NCBI GenBank assembly: GCA_019421525.1
Contig: JAHZFC010000061.1
Span: forward strand, 7,025 to 12,287
Reading direction: 5' to 3'
Length of the DNA stretch: 5,263 bases
Source: Clostridiales bacterium
Lineage (GTDB): Bacteria; Bacillota; Clostridia; Oscillospirales; Oscillospiraceae
Under the pieces are notes generated by a model that had not been told where the DNA came from, ran no database searches, and saw only the letters and a program-made list of their open reading frames with translations. The position numbers were made by a program, and so were the translations under genes. Each line of letters opens with the position of its first letter. Position 1 is the first letter of the stretch. Shown here one piece after another: positions 1 through 5,263 of this stretch.

Positions 1-207
1 AGTCTGTCGCAGCTCCTCTCCAGATCGAGCCCGCTGCGCTGAGCTTCGTTTGTTACATCGCCGGCCATCTTTTTTGTAAACGATTTCCAAGCTGAAAGCA
101 CCATTGAGATCTGGTCCCAAAAAAGTTTGGGTATCAACGGTGTTTTAATCAAATGATCAAACAGATCTGACGAATTTTATTTATGGATCTAAAAGAGGTA
201 TCACAGT
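1..207. other. AT-richer left edge, no assignable gene
   Basis: No gene can be assigned here. On the minus strand a frame stays open from about 176 to the window edge. It holds ATG codons at 104-102 and 68-66, but neither is preceded by a recognisable ribosome binding site, and the roughly 58-residue translation resembles no family I know. The plus strand offers only a 30-codon open tail ending in TGA at 93-95. The last 60 bases are clearly AT-rich and should hold the promoter of the acetyltransferase, but I see no convincing -35/-10 pair. A CAGATCTG palindrome lies at 162-169 and a repeated ATCAAA at about 149-160. Confidence 0.4.
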
Positions 208-762
208 ATGATGATCCAGACAAAAAGATTGATCTTGCGTCCTTTTCTTGAAAGCGATGCGGCAGACGTCTATGAATATTTAAGCGACCCAGCGGTAAAT
301 TGCTTTGCCGCTATGAAGCTGCACTCGCTGGAAGAAGCCAAAGCAGAAATGAAGCGGCGAGTTGGCGAAACTGAATACTATTTTGCCATCGTTCTGAAAG
401 ATGTAAATAAGGTGATCGGTGAAATAGATGCCTATCCGGAGCATGGCGAGCCTCATGATACAAGCTCGCCGTTGGATACCTTCAGTCCTTGCTGGATGCT
501 GGGTGAGCCCTATCACGGAAAAGGTTATGCATATGAAGCAGCTCACGCTTTTTTTGATTACCTTTTTCATGAGAAAGGCGCAAGACGCATTTATGCTTAT
601 ACTGAAGATCATAATCTCTCGAGCCAACGTCTTTGTGAGAAGCTTGGTATGCGGCGAGAAGGACTATTTAAGGAATTTGTATCCTTTGTCAACAACCCGG
701 ATGGCACGCCCCACTATGAAAACACCATACAGTTTGCGATCTTGAAAAAGGAATGGTCGTGA
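208..762 (+). CDS. GNAT-family N-acetyltransferase, RimJ/RimL-like
   Basis: This encodes a complete 184-residue cytoplasmic acetyltransferase that would move an acetyl group from acetyl-CoA to an amine; the substrate cannot be read from the sequence. The opening (TKRLILRPF, residues 5-13) is typical of the RimJ/RimL-type Acetyltransf_3 branch, which acts on protein N-termini, amino acids or small amines. The acetyl-CoA pyrophosphate-binding loop is YHGKGYA at residues 102-108. The C-terminal motif with Asn136, Ser138 and EKLGM (144-148) follows, then the usual Arg/Glu-Gly turn. Length is normal. The first of two adjacent ATGs is chosen because AGAGG at 194-198 lies 9 nt before it; starting at the second would remove one residue. 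The gene appears monocistronic, with a terminator about 80 nt downstream. Its codon use is much AT-richer than its neighbours, which suggests separate acquisition. The family call is firm, the substrate unknown. Confidence 0.9.
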   Translation: MMIQTKRLILRPFLESDAADVYEYLSDPAVNCFAAMKLHSLEEAKAEMKRRVGETEYYFAIVLKDVNKVIGEIDAYPEHGEPHDTSSPLDTFSPCWMLGEPYHGKGYAYEAAHAFFDYLFHEKGARRIYAYTEDHNLSSQRLCEKLGMRREGLFKEFVSFVNNPDGTPHYENTIQFAILKKEWS

Positions 763-763
763 T

Positions 764-779
764 AGCTTTCGGCAAAGCT
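764..779 (+). repeat. Small perfect hairpin just after the acetyltransferase stop
   Basis: AGCTTT at 764-769 and AAAGCT at 774-779 form a perfect 6-bp stem with a CGGC tetraloop, starting 2 nt after the stop codon. A T-run occurs at 798-803 but is about 18 nt past the stem, so this is not a standard terminator by itself. It may protect the 3' end of the mRNA or act together with the stronger terminator downstream. Confidence 0.4.
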
Positions 780-839
780 CGATCGAGGTCTGGACCATTT
801 TTTGCCCTCCTTCCCAAACGGGATCTGGCGGGCCCCACG

Positions 840-886
840 AGCGGGACTTCCCCCTGACCTTTCAGGACGGAGGCCCCGCTTTTTTC
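840..886 (+). terminator. Rho-independent terminator after the acetyltransferase
   Basis: AGCGGG (840-845) pairs with CCCGCT (875-880). Inside it, CCTGA and TCAGG (about 853-866) form an inner 5-bp stem with a 4-nt loop. The outer stem runs into a T-tract at 880-885. The T-tract is on the plus strand only, so the element should end transcription coming from the acetyltransferase and insulate the promoter that follows. Confidence 0.75.
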
Positions 887-951
887 GTTTTGCGCCCCTC
901 CTCAATGCCCTCGGGCCCGGAGCACAGACAGCTCCTTTCCTGACATAATTG

Positions 952-980
952 CAGACAGGGCAGATCTTTTGTGTTATACT
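952..980 (+). promoter_or_regulatory. Extended -10 sigma-A promoter for the CoA-disulfide reductase gene
   Basis: TATACT at 975-980 is a good -10 box, and the TG at 972-973 one base before it makes it an extended -10. CAGACA at 952-957 matches four of six -35 positions with a 17-nt spacer. Transcription would start near 987, leaving a leader of about 140 nt before the ATG at 1128. The surrounding bases are locally AT-rich in an otherwise GC-rich stretch. Confidence 0.65.
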
Positions 981-1025
981 AGAGGACATGAACGATCCGC
1001 CGTCTCCCAGAGCAGGCAGCCGCCT

Positions 1026-1041
1026 ATACCTTGTCAGGTAT
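1026..1041 (+). promoter_or_regulatory. Inverted repeat ATACCT-TGTC-AGGTAT in the leader, possible operator or hairpin
   Basis: Perfect 6-bp arms at 1026-1031 and 1036-1041 flank a 4-nt centre, about 40 nt after the predicted transcription start. It could bind a repressor that blocks elongation, or fold as an RNA hairpin. The TACC/GGTA arms loosely recall operators of the CsoR/CstR family, whose CstR branch senses persulfides. That would suit the downstream gene, but the similarity is weak and no such regulator is in the window. The left arm (ACCTT, 1028-1032) is also complementary to AAGGT within the ribosome binding site. Confidence 0.4.
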
Positions 1042-1055
1042 CCCTCTGTGGAGCC

Positions 1056-1084
1056 CCGGCCATATGACGCCCCTCATGTGCCGG
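1056..1084 (+). promoter_or_regulatory. Second leader hairpin before the CoA-disulfide reductase gene
   Basis: CCGG (1056-1059) pairs with CCGG (1081-1084). After a single bulged C at 1060, CATATGA (1061-1067) pairs with TCATGTG (1074-1080) with one G-U wobble, leaving a 6-nt loop. No T-tract follows, so it is not a terminator. With the inverted repeat upstream it makes the leader structured, and I recognise no known riboswitch class. Confidence 0.4.
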
Positions 1085-1111
1085 CATTGGCGGGATCGAC
1101 CTCTATCAGAG

Positions 1112-1119
1112 AAAGGTGG
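1112..1119 (+). promoter_or_regulatory. Ribosome binding site that fixes the start of the CoA-disulfide reductase
   Basis: AAAGGTGG ends 8 nt before the ATG at 1128. An in-frame GTG at 1116 overlaps this site and so cannot be the start it serves. The ATG also places the beta strand of the FAD-binding fold (KVIIVGG) directly at the N-terminus, as usual in the family. Confidence 0.7.
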
Positions 1120-1127
1120 TACAGCAA

Positions 1128-2825
1128 ATGAAAGTCATCATCGTCGGCGGCGTCGCAGGCGGCGCCACCGCTGCCGCCCGCATCCGCCGCCTGGACGAGC
1201 AGGCCCAGGTGGTGGTCTATGAGCGCTCCGGCTACGTGTCCTATGCCAACTGCGGCCTGCCCTACTACATCGGGGGCGTCATCACCGACCAGGAGGACCT
1301 CACCCTCCAGACCCCCGAGAGCTTCTGGCAGCGGTTCCGGGTGGAGATGAAGGTGCGCCATGAGGTGCAGGCCATCCACCCGGAGCGGAAAGCCGTCACA
1401 GTGCGCGACCTGTCCACAGGCGAGGTCTTTGAGGACACCTATGACAAGCTCCTCCTCTCCCCCGGCGCCCTCCCCACCCAGCCGGAGCTGCCCGGCGTGG
1501 GGCTGGAGCAGCTGTTCACCCTGCGCACGGTGGAGGACACCCTGAAGATCCACGACTTTGTGCGCAACCACCGCCCCAAGTCCGCCATCCTGGCCGGGGG
1601 CGGCTTCATCGGCCTGGAGCTGGCGGAGAACCTGCGGGAGCAGGGGCTGGAGGTCACCATCGTCCAGCGGCCCCGGCAGGTGCTGCCCCCTCTGGATGAG
1701 GAGATGGCCGCCTTCCTCCACGCCAAGCTGCGCAAACAGGGCGTGCGTCTCCTGCTGGGCCATACGGTGGAGGGCTTCCGCCCCTCGGACATCGGCAGCG
1801 GGGTGGACGTGCTGCTGAAGGGGGAGGCCCCCCTGTCTGCCGACCTGGTGGTGCTGGCCATCGGGGTCACGCCGGACACCCGCCTGGCCCGTGAGGCCGG
1901 GCTGGAGCTGGGTATGAAGGGCAGCATCGTGGTCAACGACCGGATGGAGACCTCCGTCCCCGACATCTATGCCGTGGGGGATGCGGTGCAGGTGCGCCAC
2001 GCCGTCACCGGGCAGCCCGCCCTCCTCTCCCTGGCCGGCCCGGCCAACAAGCAGGGCCGCATCGCCGCGGACAACATCTGCGGCGGAGACAGCCGCTACC
2101 AGGGCTCCCAGGGCAGCTCGGTGCTCAAGCTCTTCGACCTCACCGCCGCCGTCACCGGCATCAACGAGCGCACTGCCCGCCAGGCGGGCATCGACTGCGA
2201 CAAGGTGTACCTGTCCCCGGCCAGCCACGCCGGCTACTACCCCGGCGGCAGGCTGATGACCATGAAGGTGCTCTTCGAGCGGGGCAGCGGCCGCCTGCTG
2301 GGGGCCCAGATCGTGGGCCAGGACGGGGTGGACAAACGCATCGACGTGCTGGCCGCCGCCATCCACGTCGGCATGACCGGCGCAGAGCTGAAGGACCTGG
2401 ACCTGGCCTACGCGCCCCCCTACTCCTCCGCCAAGGACCCGGTGAACATGGCGGGCTTCATGATCGACAACCTGTCCAAAGGGCTGCTGCGCCAGTTCTT
2501 CCTGGAGGACCTGGAGACACTGCCCCAAGACGGCACTGTCACTCTGCTGGACACCCGCACCCCGGGAGAGTACGCCGCCGGCCATGTGGAGGGCTTCCGG
2601 AACATCCCGGTGGACGAGCTGCGGGACCGGCTGGACGAGCTGGACCCGGGCAAGCCGGTATATGTCATGTGCCAGAGCGGCCTGCGCAGCTACATCGCCT
2701 GCCGCATCCTGGCCCAGCACGGCTTCACATGCTATAACTTTTCCGGCGGCTACCGGCTGTACGAGACGGTGTACCGGGACCGCTGCGCCGCACAGGAGGC
2801 ATTCCCCTGCGGGATGGAGCGATAA
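1128..2825 (+). CDS. CoA-disulfide reductase / NAD(P)H-dependent persulfide reductase with C-terminal rhodanese domain
   Basis: This encodes a 565-residue cytoplasmic flavoprotein of the CoADR-RHD type, known in Bacillus anthracis and as Npsr in Shewanella. It uses NAD(P)H to reduce CoA disulfide, CoA persulfide or polysulfide. FAD binds at GGVAGG (7-12). The redox-active single cysteine is Cys42 in SYANCGLPY. A second Rossmann motif, GGGFIG (157-162), binds the pyridine nucleotide, and the second FAD motif is DIYAVGD (279-285). Tyr361 and Tyr428 (in AYAPPYSSAKD) are candidates for the two active-site tyrosines of the Staphylococcus aureus enzyme. The rhodanese domain covers about 470-550, with LLDTRTPGEY and catalytic Cys515 in the loop CQSGLRS. 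A short tail carries two more cysteines (553, 561). Length and domain order match the family. It is transcribed alone, from an extended -10 promoter to a strong terminator. CoA-disulfide versus persulfide preference cannot be decided from sequence. Confidence 0.93.
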   Translation: MKVIIVGGVAGGATAAARIRRLDEQAQVVVYERSGYVSYANCGLPYYIGGVITDQEDLTLQTPESFWQRFRVEMKVRHEVQAIHPERKAVTVRDLSTGEVFEDTYDKLLLSPGALPTQPELPGVGLEQLFTLRTVEDTLKIHDFVRNHRPKSAILAGGGFIGLELAENLREQGLEVTIVQRPRQVLPPLDEEMAAFLHAKLRKQGVRLLLGHTVEGFRPSDIGSGVDVLLKGEAPLSADLVVLAIGVTPDTRLAREAGLELGMKGSIVVNDRMETSVPDIYAVGDAVQVRHAVTGQPALLSLAGPANKQGRIAADNICGGDSRYQGSQGSSVLKLFDLTAAVTGINERTARQAGIDCDKVYLSPASHAGYYPGGRLMTMKVLFERGSGRLLGAQIVGQDGVDKRIDVLAAAIHVGMTGAELKDLDLAYAPPYSSAKDPVNMAGFMIDNLSKGLLRQFFLEDLETLPQDGTVTLLDTRTPGEYAAGHVEGFRNIPVDELRDRLDELDPGKPVYVMCQSGLRSYIACRILAQHGFTCYNFSGGYRLYETVYRDRCAAQEAFPCGMER

Positions 2826-2856
2826 GGCCCGGATGATCAGCAGGCTCCCTAGATAC

Positions 2857-2892
2857 AAAAAATGGCAGACACAAATGTGTCTGCCATTTTTT
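2857..2892. terminator. Bidirectional rho-independent terminator between convergent genes
   Basis: The arms at 2857-2873 and 2876-2892 are perfectly complementary over 17 positions: six A, TGGCAGACACA, then its complement ending in six T. The loop is effectively AAAT. The A-run on one side and T-run on the other give a U-tract in both directions. It starts 31 nt after the stop of the plus-strand reductase and lies 63 nt beyond the minus-strand fprA stop, so it can end both transcripts. Confidence 0.92.
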
Positions 2893-2955
2893 GTGTGTGT
2901 CATCAATCCGCTCAGGCTCATCCCGATCCGTGCCGCCCAGAGACGACAGCTATAC

Positions 2956-4176
2956 TCACCCCTTCTCCCCCAGGGACTCCACCAGGGCGTCCGCCAAAGC
3001 GTCCAGCTCGGCGGCCTTGTCGGCGTGGAGGGCGGAGGCCAGGGACAGGCGTTCGTTGAGCACCGTCATATCCTTCATCTCCTCGCTGATGAACTTCTCC
3101 ATCAGGTCGCCGGACTTGCAGGCCCAGGAGCCGTTCTCGATGAGGGCAAAGGTGCGGTTTTGGAGGTTCAGCGCTTTCATGTCCTCCAGGAAGCTCTTCA
3201 TCACCGGGTAGATGCCCAGGTTGTAGGTGACGGAGGCCAGCACGATGTGGCTGTACTTCCACGCCTCGGCGATGAGGTAGGACACATGGGTGTTGGACAC
3301 GTCGTACACCGCCACATCGGTGATCCCCCGCTCGCACAGCTTGGCGGCCAGAGCCTGGGCGGCGGCCTCGGTGTTGCCGTACATGGAGGCGTAGGCGATC
3401 ATGACGCCCTTCACCTCGGGCTCGTAGCGGCTCCACTTGTCGTACTTGTCGATGAAATAGCCCAGGTCCTTGCGCCACACCGGCCCGTGGAGGGGGCAGA
3501 TATAGCGGATCTGATCCAGGATGCCCCCTGCCTTTTTCAGCAGCAGCTGGATGTGGGGGCCATACTTGCCCACGATATTGGTCAGGTACCGGCGTGCCTC
3601 GTCGATCCAGTCCCGGTCGAAGTTCACCTCGTCGGCAAACAGCTTGCCGTCCAGGGCGATGAAGGACCCGAAGGCGTCGGCGGAGAAGAGGACGCCGTTG
3701 GTGGTATCAAAGGTCACCATGGCCTCGGGCCAGTGGACCATGGGAGCTCCCACAAAGGTGACGGTGTGGTCGCCGAAGGAATAGGTGTCGCCCTCTTTGA
3801 CCTGGATGCACTCGTGACCGTCCACATGGAAGCCGAACTGGCGCATCAGCATGAAGGCCTTCTCCGTGGAGATGATCCGGACCTTGGGATAGCGCAGCAG
3901 GATCTCCTCGATGGAGGCGCCGTGGTCCGGCTCCATGTGGTTGATGACCAGATAGTCCAGAGGCGTTCCGTTCAGCAGGTATTCGAGGTTCTCCAGCAGC
4001 TGGCGGCAGGCGGACCAGTCCACCGTGTCAAACAGGACGCTCTTTTCGTCCAGCAGCAGATAGGCGTTGTAGCTGACCCCCTTGGGGATGGGGTGGATGT
4101 TCTCAAACAGAGCCAGACGGTGGTCATTGGCGCCGACCCAATAGAGATTTTCGGTAACAGTTCTCACACAATGCAT
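2956..4176 (-). CDS. fprA: A-type flavodiiron protein FprA (rubredoxin:oxygen/NO oxidoreductase)
   Basis: This encodes a 406-residue soluble flavodiiron protein that reduces O2 to water or NO to N2O in anaerobes. The N-terminal metallo-beta-lactamase-like domain (about 1-250) carries a complete diiron site: His80, Glu82, Asp84 and His85 in HMEPDHG, His148 in MVHWPEAM, bridging Asp167 in FSADAFG, and His230 in CPLHGPVW. A C-terminal flavodoxin domain (about 256-400) binds FMN through YASMYGNTE (262-270). There is no further domain after the flavodoxin, which is the minimal class A architecture, so an external donor such as rubredoxin is required. The ATG is preceded by a strong AAAGGAGG site, 8 nt away. 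The gene lies 35 nt after the fusion gene whose product ends in rubredoxin, almost certainly in the same operon, so that domain is the obvious electron donor. O2 versus NO preference cannot be told from sequence. Confidence 0.95.
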   Translation of the reverse strand: MHCVRTVTENLYWVGANDHRLALFENIHPIPKGVSYNAYLLLDEKSVLFDTVDWSACRQLLENLEYLLNGTPLDYLVINHMEPDHGASIEEILLRYPKVRIISTEKAFMLMRQFGFHVDGHECIQVKEGDTYSFGDHTVTFVGAPMVHWPEAMVTFDTTNGVLFSADAFGSFIALDGKLFADEVNFDRDWIDEARRYLTNIVGKYGPHIQLLLKKAGGILDQIRYICPLHGPVWRKDLGYFIDKYDKWSRYEPEVKGVMIAYASMYGNTEAAAQALAAKLCERGITDVAVYDVSNTHVSYLIAEAWKYSHIVLASVTYNLGIYPVMKSFLEDMKALNLQNRTFALIENGSWACKSGDLMEKFISEEMKDMTVLNERLSLASALHADKAAELDALADALVESLGEKG

Positions 4177-4183
4177 GCAGAAA

Positions 4184-4192
4184 TCCTCCTTT
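4184..4192 (-). promoter_or_regulatory. Strong ribosome binding site of fprA
   Basis: Read on the minus strand this is AAAGGAGGA, a near-perfect anti-16S match centred about 8 nt before the fprA ATG. It sits inside the 35-nt gap after the upstream fusion gene, where I see no terminator or promoter. This supports co-transcription with independent and efficient translation initiation of fprA. Confidence 0.85.
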
Positions 4193-4211
4193 ACTCACAG
4201 ATGACAGGCCG

Positions 4212-5263
4212 TTACGCCTCAATGAACTGGTCCTTGGGCTCCGCGCACTCCGGGCAGACCCAGTCCTCCGGCAGCTTTTCAAACAACGTGCCGGGGGCGA
4301 TGTCACCGTCCGGGTCGCCCAGCTCGGGGATGTACTCATAGCCGCAGCCGCCGCAGACGTATCGCTTGCCGATGGGCTCCGGCTTAGGGAGACGGGGCCG
4401 CTTCATCTTCACCATGGGCGGCGCGGGCTGCTTTTCGCCGGTGTCCAGAGCAGCGGTCAGCAGGGGCAGAATCTCGTTCACATCCCCAACGATGCCATAG
4501 TCGCAGTTTTTGAAGATGGGGGCGCCGGCGTTGGTGTTGATGGCCACGATGGTAGAGGCGTCCTTGATGCCCTTCAGGTGCTGCACCGCGCCGGAGATGC
4601 CGCAGGCGATGTACAGGTTGCCGGTGAACTTCTGACCGGACATGCCCACATAGCGGTTCAGGGGCACGTATTTCAGCGTCTCCGCCACCGGACGGGAGGA
4701 GCCGATGGCCGCGCCGGCGGCCTTGGCCAGATCCTCAATGAGCTTCATGTTCTTCTTGCCGCCGATGCCCTTGCCGGCAGAGACCACCCGCTCCGCCTGG
4801 GCGATGGGGGTGTCCAGGGGGATGCCCACAGTGAAGTCGTGGCCGTCCTTCTTCAAATGCTCCACCAGGGCGGCCACCTGCTCGGCGGGGGAGCCGTCCC
4901 GCAGGATGACCTTCTTCCGCACACCGGTGACGGGCGCGGGCTTCTTGGGCTGGCTGGAGGAACCGCCGGAACTCTTGGGGGCCTTGCCCAGGATATGGGA
5001 GGCGATGACCACCCGCTGGATCTCGTTGGTGCCCTCGTAGATGGTGGTGATCTTGGCGTCCCGGTAGGCCCGCTCCACCTCCATGCCCTTCATGAAGCCA
5101 GCGCCGCCGAAGATCTGGAGGGCGTCGTTGGTCACCTCCAGGGCAATGTCGGAGGCGTACATCTTGGCCATGGCCGCCTCCATGCCGTAGGAGACATGGG
5201 CCTCTTTGAGCTCGGCGGCGGAGTAGATGAGGAACCGGGCGCAGCGCAGCTTGGTGGCCATGT
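4212..5263 (-). CDS. Acyl-CoA dehydrogenase–EtfA–rubredoxin fusion protein (C-terminal part)
   Basis: This is the last 349 residues of a protein whose N-terminus lies beyond the right edge. Residue 1 here is an internal Met in ATKLRCARFLIYSAA, a stretch typical of the acyl-CoA dehydrogenase C-terminal helical domain. Residues 1-93 end that domain with GFMKGMEVERAYRDAK and IYEGTNEIQR, whose Glu76 is at the butyryl-CoA-dehydrogenase catalytic-base position. After a Ser/Pro/Lys-rich linker (93-115) comes an EtfA C-terminal FAD domain (about 160-285), with SSRPVAE, LYIACGISGAVQH and DYGIVGD. EtfA domain I is missing. Residues 298-349 are a complete rubredoxin with Cys303, Cys306, Cys336 and Cys339, ending KDQF. 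All three modules are in one frame with no stop. The likely role is passing electrons between acyl-CoA, ETF flavin and rubredoxin, and on to FprA encoded 35 nt downstream. About 290 residues, including most of the dehydrogenase FAD and substrate sites, lie outside the window. Substrate chain length is unknown; butyryl-CoA is a guess from similarity. Confidence 0.9.
   Translation of the reverse strand, partial: MATKLRCARFLIYSAAELKEAHVSYGMEAAMAKMYASDIALEVTNDALQIFGGAGFMKGMEVERAYRDAKITTIYEGTNEIQRVVIASHILGKAPKSSGGSSSQPKKPAPVTGVRKKVILRDGSPAEQVAALVEHLKKDGHDFTVGIPLDTPIAQAERVVSAGKGIGGKKNMKLIEDLAKAAGAAIGSSRPVAETLKYVPLNRYVGMSGQKFTGNLYIACGISGAVQHLKGIKDASTIVAINTNAGAPIFKNCDYGIVGDVNEILPLLTAALDTGEKQPAPPMVKMKRPRLPKPEPIGKRYVCGGCGYEYIPELGDPDGDIAPGTLFEKLPEDWVCPECAEPKDQFIEA

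Noticed and set aside
714..989. A 91-residue minus-strand frame with a CPVC motif near its start
   Set aside because: It runs through the terminator and the 3' end of the acetyltransferase, has no ribosome binding site, and its basic Arg/Gly/Pro-rich composition looks like non-coding GC-rich DNA.
988..1131. A 47-codon leader reading frame whose TGA overlaps the reductase ATG
   Set aside because: The overlap suggested translational coupling, but the GAGG before its ATG is only about 2 nt away and the predicted transcription start lies at its first codon. The Pro/Arg-rich peptide resembles nothing, and the reductase has its own ribosome binding site.
1074..2921. A 615-residue open frame on the minus strand opposite the CoA-disulfide reductase
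   Set aside because: It is antisense to a gene with complete family motifs. Its translation is low-complexity, rich in His, Gln, Val and Gly, and matches no family. It is a by-product of the high G+C codon bias.
2918..3478. A 186-residue minus-strand frame inside fprA
   Set aside because: It is an alternative frame of fprA on the same strand, Arg/Gly/His-rich and without a start signal. The fprA frame accounts fully for the region.
2584..4341. A 585-residue plus-strand open frame covering the end of the reductase gene and all of fprA
   Set aside because: It is antisense to fprA, which has all its diiron ligands and a strong ribosome binding site. It also passes straight through the terminator and has a biased, repetitive composition.
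1..5263. CRISPR arrays, tRNA or rRNA genes, transposases and insertion-sequence ends
   Set aside because: I saw no regularly spaced direct repeats, cloverleaf-like segments, transposase motifs or terminal inverted repeats. The only strong inverted repeats are the terminators and the leader elements reported above.

Overview
The window most likely comes from a GC-rich, strictly anaerobic, butyrate-type member of the Clostridia, perhaps an Oscillospiraceae relative of Flavonifractor, Intestinimonas or Oscillibacter. This is inferred from three things: strong AGGAGG-type ribosome binding sites, a flavodiiron protein next to a butyryl-CoA-dehydrogenase-like protein joined to ETF and rubredoxin domains, and very high G+C in most coding DNA. 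I could not run a taxonomic search.

Layout. Positions 1-207 are AT-richer with no assignable gene. A GNAT acetyltransferase follows (208-762, +), visibly lower in G+C than everything to its right, and a rho-independent terminator lies at about 840-886. An extended -10 promoter (about 952-980) then drives a roughly 140-nt leader with two inverted repeats, leading into a CoA-disulfide reductase/NADH persulfide reductase with a C-terminal rhodanese domain (1128-2825, +). A near-perfect bidirectional terminator (2857-2892) separates it from a convergent minus-strand operon. Read in its own direction, that operon enters from the right edge. Its first visible gene is a partial acyl-CoA dehydrogenase, fused in one frame to an EtfA FAD-binding domain and a C-terminal rubredoxin (4212-5263). 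After 35 nt comes an A-type flavodiiron protein, FprA (2956-4176).

How the genes may work together. Flavodiiron proteins reduce O2 to water, or NO to N2O, and commonly receive electrons from rubredoxin. Here the rubredoxin is physically part of an acyl-CoA dehydrogenase/ETF chimera encoded directly upstream of fprA. The simplest reading is a self-contained route in which flavin electrons of acyl-CoA/ETF metabolism reach rubredoxin and then FprA, for oxygen or NO removal in an anaerobe. The convergent CoA-disulfide/persulfide reductase fits a neighbourhood of thiol and oxidative-stress defence, but it is a separate transcription unit. The triple fusion and its link to FprA are the most interesting content of the window.
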